In this document: one piece after another, positions 53,218 through 61,849 of the stretch
Numbering within the stretch: position 1 is the first letter of the stretch
Layout: each line of letters opens with the position of its first letter
Translations under genes and position numbers: made by a program
DNA from: Paraburkholderia podalyriae
Lineage (GTDB): Bacteria; Pseudomonadota; Gammaproteobacteria; Burkholderiales; Burkholderiaceae
Direction of reading: 5' to 3'
DNA length: 61,849 bases
Assembly (NCBI RefSeq): GCF_014397785.1
Contig: NZ_VZQQ01000039.1
Location: forward strand, 1 to 61,849
Notes under the pieces: model-generated
Seen by the model: the letters and a program-made list of their open reading frames with translations, nothing else
What the model was told of the DNA's origin: nothing
Database searches by the model: none

Positions 53218-54777
53218 ATGACGCAACCTCTTCTGACGATGCGCGGCATCGTCAAAGCTTTTTCCGGCGTGAAGGCGCTCGACGGCATCGATCTGAGCGT
53301 ATCGCCGGGCGAATGCGTGGGCCTGTGCGGCGAAAACGGCGCGGGCAAATCGACGCTGATGAAGGTGCTGTCCGGCGTGTATCCACACGGTACGTGGGAT
53401 GGCGAAATAACCTGGGAAGGCCAGCCGCTGAAGGCCGCGAGCGTACGCGACACCGAACGCGCGGGCATCATCATCATTCACCAGGAACTGATGCTCGTGC
53501 CGGAGCTGTCGGTCGCGGAAAACATCTTTCTCGGCAACGAAATCACGCTGCCCGGCGGGCGCATGAACTACGCGGCGATGTATCAGCGCGCCGACGAACT
53601 GTTGCGCGAACTCGGCATCAGCGGCATCAACGCCGCGCAGCCCGTGATGAACTACGGCGGCGGCCATCAGCAGCTGATCGAGATCGCGAAGGCGCTGAAC
53701 AAACGCGCGAAGCTGTTGATTCTCGACGAACCGTCGTCGTCGCTGACCGCCTCCGAAATCGCGATTCTGCTCGACATCGTGCGCGATCTGAAGCGGCGCG
53801 GCATTGCCTGCGTGTACATCTCGCACAAGCTCGACGAAGTCGCGGCAGTCTGCGACACGATCAGCGTGATTCGCGACGGCCGCCATGTCGCGACCGAGCC
53901 GATGCAGGCACTGACGACCGAGCGGATCATCTCGCTGATGGTCGGCCGCGAGATCAAGAACCTGTTTCCGCGCGAGCCGCATCCGATCGGCGACGTGATC
54001 TTCGAAGCGCGCAACGTGACCTGTTTCGACGTGACGAATCCGCGTCGCAAGCGCGTGGACGACGTGTCGTTCTCGTTGCGGCGCGGCGAAATTCTCGGCG
54101 TTGCGGGGCTCGTCGGCGCGGGCCGCACCGAGTTGATGCAGGCGATCTTCGGCGCGTATGCGGGCGTCAGCGAGGCGAGCGTCGTGCTTGAGCGCAAGCC
54201 ACTGAAAATTCGCGCGCCGATCGACGCGATTCGTGCCGGTATCGCGATGGTGCCCGAGGACCGTAAGCGCCACGGCATCGTGCCGGGCATGAGCGTCGGT
54301 CATAACATCACGCTTGCGGTGTTGCAGCGTTTCGCCTCGGGCGGACGCATCGATTCCGCTGCCGAGCTCGACACGATTCAGACGGAAATGAAGCGGCTTT
54401 CGGTGCGCGCCGCGAATCCGATGCTATCGATTGCAAGTCTGTCGGGCGGCAATCAGCAAAAGGCCGTACTCACGCGCATGCTGCTGACCAACCCGACGGT
54501 GCTGATCCTCGACGAACCGACGCGCGGCGTCGACGTCGGCGCCAAATACGAGATCTACAAGCTGATCTTCCAACTGGCGCAGCGCGGCATGTCGATCGTG
54601 ATGGTGTCGTCCGAGTTGCCGGAAGTGCTCGGCATCAGCGACCGTGTGCTCGTGATCGGCGAGGGCGAGTTGCGCGGCGACTTCGTCAACGACGGTCTCA
54701 CGCAGGAAGACATTCTCGGCGCCGCGATCCGCCCCGTGCATCTATCTTCGAACCCAACCGCAGCGAGTGCCGCATGA
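53218..54777 (+). CDS. xylG: D-xylose ABC transporter ATP-binding protein
   Basis: 519-residue double ABC ATPase. Domain 1 has Walker A GENGAGKSTL, signature YGGGHQQLIEIAKAL (the XylG variant of LSGGQ) and Walker B LLILDEPSSSL. Domain 2 has a degenerate Walker A (GLVGAGRTELM), PEDRKRHGIV, signature LSGGNQQKAVL and LILDEPTRGVDVG. Powers xylose import. Overlaps xylH by 4 bp (ATGA). Confidence 0.96.
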   Translation: MTQPLLTMRGIVKAFSGVKALDGIDLSVSPGECVGLCGENGAGKSTLMKVLSGVYPHGTWDGEITWEGQPLKAASVRDTERAGIIIIHQELMLVPELSVAENIFLGNEITLPGGRMNYAAMYQRADELLRELGISGINAAQPVMNYGGGHQQLIEIAKALNKRAKLLILDEPSSSLTASEIAILLDIVRDLKRRGIACVYISHKLDEVAAVCDTISVIRDGRHVATEPMQALTTERIISLMVGREIKNLFPREPHPIGDVIFEARNVTCFDVTNPRRKRVDDVSFSLRRGEILGVAGLVGAGRTELMQAIFGAYAGVSEASVVLERKPLKIRAPIDAIRAGIAMVPEDRKRHGIVPGMSVGHNITLAVLQRFASGGRIDSAAELDTIQTEMKRLSVRAANPMLSIASLSGGNQQKAVLTRMLLTNPTVLILDEPTRGVDVGAKYEIYKLIFQLAQRGMSIVMVSSELPEVLGISDRVLVIGEGELRGDFVNDGLTQEDILGAAIRPVHLSSNPTAASAA

Positions 54778-55973
54778 CTCCCGAAGTAACTTCCCAACGC
54801 ACCGACAACGCCGCGCCGCGAGGCGCCTTCGGCGGCGCGCAACGGATCCAGCAACTATTCGCGCGCTACAAGATTCTCGCGCTGCTGATCGCCGTCGCCG
54901 TGATCTGGATTTTCTTTTCGGCGCTCACGCACGGCGCGTTCGTCACGCCGCGCAATCTGTCGAATCTGCTGCGGCAGATGTCGATTACCGGCATGCTCGC
55001 GTGCGGCATGGTGTTCGTGATCATCGCCGGTGAAATCGATCTGTCGGTCGGTTCGCTGCTTGGTTTGCTCGGCGGCGTCGCGGCGATTCTCGACGTGAAC
55101 CGGCACTGGCCGATCGGCGTGACGATTCCGGTCGTGTTGCTGCTTGGCATCGCGGTCGGGATGTTCAACGGCTGGTGGTCAACCTATCGGCGCGTGCCGT
55201 CGTTTATCGTCGGGCTCGGCGGCATGCTCGCGTATCGCGGCATTCTGCTCGGCATTACCGGCGGGTCGACGATCGCGCCGGTGTCGGACAGCTTCGTGTT
55301 CGTCGGCCAGGGCTATCTGCCGCGGTTCGCCGGCGACACGCTCGCCGTCGTGCTGTTCCTGCTGCTGGCATTCTTGACGATCCGCCAGCGCGCGAATCGG
55401 CAGCGTTATCAGCTGCGCGTCGTGCCGCTCTGGCAGGACGTCGCGAAGGTAATCGGCGCGGGCGCGATTCTCGCCGGCTTCATCGCGATGCTCGACAATT
55501 ACGGCGGCATTCCGGTGCCGGTGTTGCTGCTGCTCGCGCTGCTCGGCATCTTCACATGGATCGCGACGCAGACCGTGTTCGGACGCCGCATCTACGCGGT
55601 CGGCTCGAACCTCGAAGCGACGCGGCTCTCGGGCGTCAACACCGACCGCGTGAAGCTCGCGATCTTCGCGCTGATGGGGCTGATGTGCGCGTTCGCCGGC
55701 ATCGTCAACACCGCGCGGCTCGCGGCCGGTTCGCCGTCGGCGGGGTCGATGGGCGAACTCGACGCGATCGCCGCGTGCTTCATCGGCGGCACCTCGATGC
55801 GCGGCGGCTCCGGCACCGTGTACGGCGCGCTGATCGGCGCGCTCGTGATGGCGAGCCTCGACAATGGCATGTCGATGCTCGACGTCGACGCGTACTGGCA
55901 AATGATCGTGAAGGGCGGCATCCTCGTGCTGGCCGTGTGGATCGATGTGGTGTCGGGTTCGAACCGCCGTTGA
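54774..55973 (+). CDS. xylH: D-xylose ABC transporter permease
   Basis: 399-residue inner-membrane permease of the RbsC/XylH type with about ten hydrophobic segments. It has NLSNLLRQMSITGMLACGM, VIIAGEIDLSVGSLLGL and the coupling-loop region GSNLEATRLSGVNTDRVKL. XylH is longer than RbsC because of an extra central segment (about 190-240), present here. Last gene of the xylose operon; a dyad CGGTGTGC / GCACACCG at 56007-56040 follows but lacks a T run. Confidence 0.95.
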   Translation: MTPEVTSQRTDNAAPRGAFGGAQRIQQLFARYKILALLIAVAVIWIFFSALTHGAFVTPRNLSNLLRQMSITGMLACGMVFVIIAGEIDLSVGSLLGLLGGVAAILDVNRHWPIGVTIPVVLLLGIAVGMFNGWWSTYRRVPSFIVGLGGMLAYRGILLGITGGSTIAPVSDSFVFVGQGYLPRFAGDTLAVVLFLLLAFLTIRQRANRQRYQLRVVPLWQDVAKVIGAGAILAGFIAMLDNYGGIPVPVLLLLALLGIFTWIATQTVFGRRIYAVGSNLEATRLSGVNTDRVKLAIFALMGLMCAFAGIVNTARLAAGSPSAGSMGELDAIAACFIGGTSMRGGSGTVYGALIGALVMASLDNGMSMLDVDAYWQMIVKGGILVLAVWIDVVSGSNRR

Positions 55974-56252
55974 TCCAGTCGCGTCATCGATTCAAGCGCG
56001 AGTTTGCGGTGTGCAGGCGGTTAGTCACGCTCGCACACCGTCGCCCGCGCGATCGCAGTTAATGAAACGCCCCACGACTTTCCCACGCCGCTTTCGATCC
56101 CCGCTTTTGCGCGCCTCACGGCCGCTTCAGGCTCACGCGCGCATTTAAGTCTCACGCTCGCCGATTCGTCTTATTACTATTCGCAGACAAAGACGGGTGC
56201 ATCGGCGCTGTCGCCACTTTCCTGTCATCGAGCCAGCCGAGCGAGCCATGCC

Positions 56253-58523
56253 ATGTTGACGCGCAGAACTTTCCTGCTGGGCGGCGCTAGTGCGTTGGGC
56301 GGGCTGCTGGTCGGCTGGGCCGTGCTGCCGCCGCGGCAGCGCCTGATGACGTCGACGCCGCTGCCGACGCAAGGCTCGCAGGTCGCGCTGAACGGCTGGA
56401 TCAAAATCGACGCCGACAACCGCGTGACGATCATGATGCCCAAGGCCGAGATGGGGCAGGGCATCCATACCGGGCTCGCGATGGTGCTCGCCGAGGAGCT
56501 CGACGCCGACTGGTCGCAAGTGCGGGTCGAAGAGGCGCCGATCGACCGGATCTACAACGCGGTGCAGGGCATCGTCGACGATCTGCCGTTTCGCCCCGAC
56601 GACGACAGCTACGTCCGGCGCGCCACCGTATGGATCACGAGCAAGGCGGTGCGTGAGATCGGCACGATGATGACGGGCGGCTCATCGAGCATGAACGATC
56701 TGTGGACGCCGATGCGCGAGGCCGGCGCGTCGGCGCGCGTGATGCTGATCGGGGCGGCGGCCGGGCGCTGGGATGTGCCGGTCCGCGAATGCCGTGCGGA
56801 AAAGGGCTACGTGCTGCACCCCTCGGGGCACAAGGCGACGTTCGGTGAGTTGTCGTCGATGGCTGCGCGCCAACCGCTGCCGCGAAGCGTCGTCCTGAAG
56901 CAGGCCGCCCACTTCAAGCTGATCGGCCAGCCCATGCGGCGTATCGAAGCCGCGCCGAAAATCGATGGCGCGGCGCGCTTCGGGATCGACGTGCTGCCCA
57001 ACGGTCTGCTCTATGCGAGCGTCGTGATGTGCCCGACGCTCGGCGGTACGGTCGCGCATTTCGACGCGACACCCGCGCAAAAGATGCCGGGCTTCGTCAA
57101 GGCGCTCGCTGTGCCGCCGTATGCGGGTGGCACCGGCGGCGTGGCCGTGATCGCGGACAACGCGTTTCGCGCGATGACCGCGGTCGAGGCGATCGACGTG
57201 AGCTGGCATGACGGCGCGGCCGCGAAGGTGTCGAGCGCGGAGGTGGAGCGCCGCCTCGTCGACGCGCTCGACGATAGCGACGGTCATGTGTATTTCCACA
57301 TCGGCAACGTCGACAACGCGATGACTCGCGCGGCGCGCAGGATCGAAGCGGTGTATCACGCGCCGTACCTCGCGCATGGCGCGGTCGAGCCGCTGAACTG
57401 CACGGTGCAGGTCGCGGACGGCGCCGCGACCGTGTGGGTGTCGACGCAAATGCCGGCACTCGCGCGGCAGCATGCGGCGAAAGCGCTCGGCATCGACGCC
57501 GATCTCGTCGATGTACAGACGCAGTTGCTGGGCGGCGCGTTCGGGCGGCGCCTCGAACTCGATTTCATCGCGCAGGCCGCGGCGATCGCGCGCGAAGCCG
57601 ATGGCCGTCCGGTGCAAACCATCTGGTCGCGCGCGCAGGACTTCACGCACGACTTCTACCGGCCCGCGTGTGCGGCATGGCTTCAGGCCGGCTTCGACGA
57701 GCACGGCAAGCTGGTGGCGTGGCATGCGAAGTCGGCGGGCCAGGCGATCGTGCCGGATGCGCTCGCGCGTTACTACGGCGTGCCGCACATCCCCATCGAC
57801 AAGACCACCTGCGAAGGCGCGTTCGATCAGCCGTACGAGTGGCCGGCCGCGCGCGTGTCGCACAAGATCGTCGACTTGCCGGTGCCGGTCGGCTTCTGGC
57901 GCTCGGTCGGCCACTCGCATCAGGCCTTCTTCACCGAGAGCTTCACCGATGAAGCCGCGGCGGCAGCCGGCCAGGACCCGATCGCGTTTCGCGCGATGCT
58001 GCTCGCGCAGCATCCGCGTCATCTGGCGGTCCTCAAGCGTGTCGAGGCAATCTCGGAGTGGGGACGTCCGCTCAAACCCGCCGCCGATGGCGCGCGCTGC
58101 GCGCGTGGCGTCGCGTTGCACGAGGCGTTCGGCAGCGTCGTCGCGCAGGTCGCGGAGGTGTCGATCGGGGCGAACCGGCAGATTCGCGTGCATCGCGTGC
58201 TGTGCGTGATCGATTGTGGCTTGCCGGTGAATCCGAACCTGATCCGTCAGCAGATGGAGGGCGGCATCGTGTTTGGGCTGTCGAGCGCACTGCAGAACGA
58301 GATTACGATCGTCAACGGTCAGGTGCGGCAGAAGAACTTCGTGGACTTTCCGGTCGTGCGGATGAACGCGTGCCCGGCGATCGAAGTCGACATCATGCCG
58401 AGTCAGCTGCATCCGCAAGGTGTCGGCGAACCGGGCGTGCCGCCGGTCGCGCCGGCGGTGGGCAATGCGGTGTTCGCGTTGACGGGGCAGCGTTTGCGCA
58501 CGCTGCCGTTGCGGCTTGCATGA
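56253..58523 (+). CDS. molybdenum hydroxylase large subunit, IorB-like
   Basis: 756-residue molybdopterin-binding subunit of the xanthine dehydrogenase family, closest in layout to the beta subunit of isoquinoline 1-oxidoreductase and related aldehyde dehydrogenases. A Tat signal (MLTRRTFLLGGASAL) marks periplasmic export with the cofactor in place. Molybdenum-site motifs: MPKAEMGQGIHTGLAMVLAEE, LLGGAFGRRLELDF, GFWRSVGHSHQAF and, near the C terminus, GVGEPGVPPVAPA with the catalytic Glu. It is paired with the 2Fe-2S subunit that overlaps its end. Substrate (N-heterocycle or aldehyde) not determinable. Confidence 0.88.
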   Translation: MLTRRTFLLGGASALGGLLVGWAVLPPRQRLMTSTPLPTQGSQVALNGWIKIDADNRVTIMMPKAEMGQGIHTGLAMVLAEELDADWSQVRVEEAPIDRIYNAVQGIVDDLPFRPDDDSYVRRATVWITSKAVREIGTMMTGGSSSMNDLWTPMREAGASARVMLIGAAAGRWDVPVRECRAEKGYVLHPSGHKATFGELSSMAARQPLPRSVVLKQAAHFKLIGQPMRRIEAAPKIDGAARFGIDVLPNGLLYASVVMCPTLGGTVAHFDATPAQKMPGFVKALAVPPYAGGTGGVAVIADNAFRAMTAVEAIDVSWHDGAAAKVSSAEVERRLVDALDDSDGHVYFHIGNVDNAMTRAARRIEAVYHAPYLAHGAVEPLNCTVQVADGAATVWVSTQMPALARQHAAKALGIDADLVDVQTQLLGGAFGRRLELDFIAQAAAIAREADGRPVQTIWSRAQDFTHDFYRPACAAWLQAGFDEHGKLVAWHAKSAGQAIVPDALARYYGVPHIPIDKTTCEGAFDQPYEWPAARVSHKIVDLPVPVGFWRSVGHSHQAFFTESFTDEAAAAAGQDPIAFRAMLLAQHPRHLAVLKRVEAISEWGRPLKPAADGARCARGVALHEAFGSVVAQVAEVSIGANRQIRVHRVLCVIDCGLPVNPNLIRQQMEGGIVFGLSSALQNEITIVNGQVRQKNFVDFPVVRMNACPAIEVDIMPSQLHPQGVGEPGVPPVAPAVGNAVFALTGQRLRTLPLRLA

Positions 58524-59014
58524 CGGACGGCGCGGCGACTCAGGAGACGAGCGTGGCAATACTGAACATCAACGGACGCAAGGTGAAGATCGATGCCGAT
58601 CCGGACATGCCGCTGCTATGGGTACTGCGCTGCGATCTCGGCATGACCGGCACGAAGTTCGGCTGCGGCGTGGGCATCTGCGGCGCGTGCACGATCAATC
58701 TCGATGATGCCGCATGCTTCGCGTGCCAGACGCCGATGTCGAGCCTGCACACGCAGAAGATCACGACGATCGAGGGTTTGCAGGGACGCGAGGCGCAGGC
58801 GCTGAAGGCCGCGTGGATCGAACTCGATGTGGTGCAGTGCGGTTATTGCCAGAGCGCGCAATTGATGGCGGCTTGCGCGTTGCTCAAGCGCAAGCCTGAT
58901 CCGACCGATGCCGACATCGACGAGGCGATGACGCCGGTGGTATGCCGTTGCGGCACGTACCCGCGGGTGCGGGCGGCGATACATCAGGCGGCGGCACAGG
59001 CCCGGAAGCGCTGA
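58520..59014 (+). CDS. 2Fe-2S subunit of the molybdenum hydroxylase, IorA-like
   Basis: 164-residue electron-transfer subunit with two [2Fe-2S] clusters. The plant-ferredoxin-type cluster is CGVGICGACTINLDDAACFAC; the second is formed by VVQCGYCQSAQ and VVCRCGTYPRV. The ATG overlaps the large-subunit stop (ATGA). The usual order in many operons is small before large; here it is reversed. It lacks a signal peptide and would be co-exported with the large subunit. No cytochrome c partner or XdhC/CoxF maturation factor is adjacent. Confidence 0.9.
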   Translation: MTDGAATQETSVAILNINGRKVKIDADPDMPLLWVLRCDLGMTGTKFGCGVGICGACTINLDDAACFACQTPMSSLHTQKITTIEGLQGREAQALKAAWIELDVVQCGYCQSAQLMAACALLKRKPDPTDADIDEAMTPVVCRCGTYPRVRAAIHQAAAQARKR

Positions 59015-59036
59015 GTCACTCTCCCAGGCATGCCGT

Positions 59037-60608
59037 TCAGGGCGCTTTCACAGTCGACGCCGCCGACCCTCCGGACTTCGCCGTCGGCCTGGCGGCGACA
59101 GGCGTTGCCTTCAGCTGCGGCGGCGTTTCGCCCGGCGTGCTCTGCCCGCCGACCTCCCACCCGCCGCCAAGCGACAGGAACAGATTGACCTGATCGACCG
59201 CCACCTGGCCCTCCGCCGCCGCAAGCTGCGACTTCGCGGCCGTCAGCGTGCGCGTCGCGTCGAGATCGGAGATGAACGACTCACGCCCGGCGCGATACAG
59301 CCGATGCGTTTCATCCGCCGATTGCGCCGCCGATTTCAGCGCCGCGCGCAGCGATTCGGCGCGCGCGTAGTCGGACGCGTAGGTCGCGAGGCTGGTCTCG
59401 GTTTCGCGCAGCGCGGTCAGCACCACGCCGTCGAACTTCGCGAGCGCGACCTGGCTCGACGCTTCGGCTTCGTGGACGCGTTGGCGCGCCCCATTGGTCG
59501 GGAAGGTCCAGCTGATTAGCGGACCAAAGGCCCACCGCGCCGTCGGCGAGGTGGGAATGTCTTCGAGAATGCCGGTGAACCCCGCCGACGCGCCGATGCT
59601 GATGCTCGGATAAAGCGCCCCGGTCGCGACGCCGATGCGCGCCGTCGATGCCGCGAGCTGACGCTCGGCTTCGTGTACGTCCGGGCGGCGCCGCAGCAGC
59701 GTGGCGCCATCGCCGATCGGAATCGGCTGGTGGGTTTGCGGCAGCCGGTCACAGGCGAGCACGGCCGGCGGCAATTGGGACGGCGCCTGGGCGAGCAGCA
59801 TCGCGAGCCGGTATTGTGCGATCTTGCGGCGCGCGGTGTAGCGCGGAATGTCGGCCGTCAGAGTCTCGACCTGAGTCTGGCCGCTCGTGACCGCGGTCTG
59901 ATTTCCGCGTCCCGCGTCGCGCAGACGGCGCGACACGTCCACGCGCTCCTTCTGTAGCGCGAGCGATTGCTGCGCGATGCGCAACTCCTCGGCCGCCGAG
60001 CATTGTTCGACGTACGAGCGCACCACGTCCGCGACGACAGTGATGCGCGCGAGGTCGCCCGCGGCTTCCACGGCCTCGGTGTCCGCCGCCGCCGCTTCGA
60101 CGCCGCGGCGCAGCTTGCCGAACAGGTCGATTTCGTACGAAACGTTGATGCCCATGTCACCCAGGTTGGCGACCGGCAGTTTCTCGAAGAGCAGGAATTG
60201 TTCGGCCGATTCCTGCGCGCGCTGGATCGCCACCGACGCGTTGCCCGAAAAACCGCCCTGCGCTTGCGCAATGCCCAGCGCCTCGCGCGAGCGCGCGAGA
60301 TTCGCAGCGGCGACGCGCAGGTCGGTATTCGATTTCAACGCTTCGTCGACGAGACCGTTGAGCACCGGATCGTCGTACAGCTTCCACCAGACGGTCGGCG
60401 TGTTGAGGGTCGACGTCAGCCTGGGATCGGCGCCCTCGATTGCTCCGTTCGCGAGTGGCGCATTGACGAGCGCCTGCTTCGGCAGCGTGTAGTTCGGCCC
60501 GACGTTGATGCAGCCGTTCAGCGCGACGACGGTGATCGGCAATAACGGCAACAGTGGCAGCAGCGGCAAGCGCGGCGCCAGCGAGGACAAGGTACGCACA
60601 AGCTTCAT
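59037..60608 (-). CDS. NodT-family efflux outer-membrane lipoprotein
   Basis: 523-residue TolC-like outer-membrane channel of the RND/MFP efflux type. A Leu-rich signal ends in a lipobox with VALNGC (Cys33), followed by VGPNYTLPK, the usual NodT start. Two outer-membrane-factor repeats follow, with WWKLYDDPVLNGLVDEAL and FGPLISWTFP (in WAFGPLISWTFPTNGARQR) marking each half. The last 50 residues are Pro/Thr/Ala-rich. It overlaps the adaptor gene by 4 bp. Confidence 0.92.
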   Translation of the reverse strand: MKLVRTLSSLAPRLPLLPLLPLLPITVVALNGCINVGPNYTLPKQALVNAPLANGAIEGADPRLTSTLNTPTVWWKLYDDPVLNGLVDEALKSNTDLRVAAANLARSREALGIAQAQGGFSGNASVAIQRAQESAEQFLLFEKLPVANLGDMGINVSYEIDLFGKLRRGVEAAAADTEAVEAAGDLARITVVADVVRSYVEQCSAAEELRIAQQSLALQKERVDVSRRLRDAGRGNQTAVTSGQTQVETLTADIPRYTARRKIAQYRLAMLLAQAPSQLPPAVLACDRLPQTHQPIPIGDGATLLRRRPDVHEAERQLAASTARIGVATGALYPSISIGASAGFTGILEDIPTSPTARWAFGPLISWTFPTNGARQRVHEAEASSQVALAKFDGVVLTALRETETSLATYASDYARAESLRAALKSAAQSADETHRLYRAGRESFISDLDATRTLTAAKSQLAAAEGQVAVDQVNLFLSLGGGWEVGGQSTPGETPPQLKATPVAARPTAKSGGSAASTVKAP

Positions 60609-61624
60609 TGCGACGCGCCCGATGGTGCGGTGGTTGTTGCCGCGGCCGGGCGCGCGGGTCCGGACGCCACCGACGAACCGGGTGCCACCGGCGCAGTCGA
60701 AGCCGCGACCGTGCCAGATGCGCCACCCGTGCCCGACACGGCTCGTCTCCTGACCGGCGACAGGTCACGCACCGACACCGTCGCGGTACGCCCCGCGATC
60801 AGGCGGAAATCAGCGGGCACTTCATCGAGCGCGACCCGCACCGGAATGCGCTGCGCGAGCCGCACCCAGCTGAACGCCGGGTTCACGTTCGGCAGCAGAT
60901 TGGCGCTTTGCGTGCGGTCGCGGTCTTCGATACCGGCGACGATGCTCTGCACGTGGCCGCGCAGCGGCTTGGGCTCGCCCATCACGATGATGTCGACCGG
61001 CTGGCCGATGTCGATGCCGCGCAGCTTGGTTTCCTCGAAGTAGCCGTCGACGCGGAACGAATGCATGTCGACCACCGCGACTACCGCGCGGCCGGCCGCG
61101 ACGAATTCGCCGGCGCGCGGCGCGCGGTCGTTCAGATAGCCGTCGACCGGGCTTTTGATCGTCGAGCGCTCGAGGTTCAGCTTCGCGGTGTCGATCGCGA
61201 CGTTCGCGTCGGCGAGCGCGGCTTCGCCCGCGTCGACACGCGAGCGGCTTTCTTCGAGTACTTCGGCGGCGACGAGGTTGCCGAGCTGACGATTGCGCGC
61301 GTATTCGCGGCGGGCCTGATCGAGCGTCGCGCGGCGCTGCTGCGCCGTTGCCTCGGCCTGGCGCAATGCGAGCGTGTAGCGCGCCTGATCGATCCTGAAC
61401 AGCACCTGGCCCTGCTTGACCTGCTGGTTGTCCATGACCTCGACCGACGAAATCAGTCCCGACACGTCGGGCGCGACCTGGATCACGTCGGCGCGTACGC
61501 GCCCGTCGCGGGTCCACGGCGCGAACATGTAGTAGTTGACGAGTTTCCACAGCACGAATGCTGCGATCACTACGACGATCAGGGTCAGCAGGATCTGACC
61601 GACGGAGAACCAGGTTTTTTTCAC
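60605..61624 (-). CDS. HlyD/EmrA-type periplasmic adaptor, AaeA-like
   Basis: 339-residue membrane-fusion protein. One N-terminal membrane anchor (about 10-30) precedes APWTRDGRVRADVIQVAPDVSG, the AaeA-type lipoyl half, a coiled-coil hairpin (about 85-145) and the second half with STIKSPVDGYLNDR. The C-terminal 55 residues are Ala/Thr/Pro-rich and unusual for AaeA. It links the inner-membrane pump (outside the window) to the outer-membrane channel, probably for export of aromatic acids. Confidence 0.92.
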   Translation of the reverse strand: MKKTWFSVGQILLTLIVVVIAAFVLWKLVNYYMFAPWTRDGRVRADVIQVAPDVSGLISSVEVMDNQQVKQGQVLFRIDQARYTLALRQAEATAQQRRATLDQARREYARNRQLGNLVAAEVLEESRSRVDAGEAALADANVAIDTAKLNLERSTIKSPVDGYLNDRAPRAGEFVAAGRAVVAVVDMHSFRVDGYFEETKLRGIDIGQPVDIIVMGEPKPLRGHVQSIVAGIEDRDRTQSANLLPNVNPAFSWVRLAQRIPVRVALDEVPADFRLIAGRTATVSVRDLSPVRRRAVSGTGGASGTVAASTAPVAPGSSVASGPARPAAATTTAPSGASQ

Positions 61625-61830
61625 GTTATTAGTCTGTGCGAAACAACGACGACAAGGCCCAGCACCAGCACATAGACGCCGAGATCGAAGATGGAGCGAT
61701 GCCAGACGAAGCGGTAAAAGCCGGTGTAATCGAGCGCGGTGCGAATGCCGAGGTTGATCAGATACGCGATCAACATCAGGACCAGCACGGACGGTACGAA
61801 CACGCCGAAGATATCGATTTCACCGATCAT
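61621..61830 (-). CDS. DUF1656 small membrane protein, AaeX-like
   Basis: 69-residue inner-membrane protein with two hydrophobic segments (about 8-28 and 45-67) and the motif IDIFGVFVPSVLVLMLIAY of DUF1656, as in E. coli AaeX. It overlaps the adaptor gene by 4 bp. In related operons an FUSC-family pump (AaeB) lies directly upstream; here that gene would be beyond the right edge, with only 19 bases left. Confidence 0.9.
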   Translation of the reverse strand: MIGEIDIFGVFVPSVLVLMLIAYLINLGIRTALDYTGFYRFVWHRSIFDLGVYVLVLGLVVVVSHRLIT

Positions 61831-61849
61831 CGCGGGAACTGGGAAAGGG

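Noticed and set aside
53641..53690. XylG signature YGGGHQQ as a defective ABC signature
   Set aside because: The Tyr-Gly-Gly-Gly form is normal for the first domain of XylG proteins and does not indicate loss of function.

Overview
The window reads as chromosomal DNA of a Burkholderiaceae bacterium, most likely Paraburkholderia or a close relative. The evidence is the high GC content with strong G/C third-codon bias, the gene families (DUF3563, DUF4148, BPSS1780-type membrane protein, a Burkholderia-type porin, FolE2) and the gene order rpsU-yqeY-dnaG-rpoD. I see no IS element, integrase, prophage or CRISPR array. Most of it is ordinary chromosome: housekeeping blocks separated by catabolic and transport modules.

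Layout. 0.2-7.4 kb: a PAP2 phosphatase, a PHB-depolymerase-type esterase, a DUF3563 gene behind a palindromic promoter, a frameshifted tspO beside a photolyase remnant, the ohr/ohrR peroxide module, and a BPSS1780-thrB pair with a DUF2782 gene. 7.6-16.6 kb: AMP nucleosidase, a split chromate transporter, a LOG-family gene head to head with polA, a type II NADH dehydrogenase and a Tat-exported dienelactone-hydrolase-like protein. 16.7-23.4 kb: a sulfurtransferase, an orphan Rieske oxygenase, then xseB-ispA-dxs (isoprenoid precursors) and folE2. 23.4-31.3 kb: tsaD, an HI0933-type flavoprotein and the macromolecular synthesis block rpsU-yqeY-dnaG-rpoD. 31.3-32.8 kb: terminators around an unusual CAU tRNA-like gene, a candidate small RNA and an AT-rich stretch leading to a porin. 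34-35.7 kb: an outer-membrane-protein remnant, a LysE exporter and a short H-NS-like gene.

The catabolic half starts at 35.8 kb: pcaGH with divergent pcaQ (protocatechuate cleavage), a 4-hydroxyphenylpyruvate dioxygenase, a GcvA-type LysR regulator divergent from a two-gene operon predicted to carry 2-oxoadipate to D-2-hydroxyglutarate (HglS/DUF1338) and on to 2-oxoglutarate (YdiJ-like), then an XRE-cupin regulator, a RidA protein and a PEP-mutase/isocitrate-lyase family enzyme. Two DUF4148 genes separate this from the xylose module: galM and xylR on the minus strand, xylA-xylFGH divergent. The window ends with a two-subunit molybdenum hydroxylase (IorBA-like) and an AaeXA-type efflux operon cut by the right edge.

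The points most worth a second look are the tRNA-like gene after rpoD (CAU anticodon with a leucine-type long variable arm and a non-canonical core), the joint decay of neighbouring tspO and photolyase genes, the compact HglS-YdiJ operon, the palindromic promoter of the DUF3563 gene, and the polA/LOG start codons one base apart.
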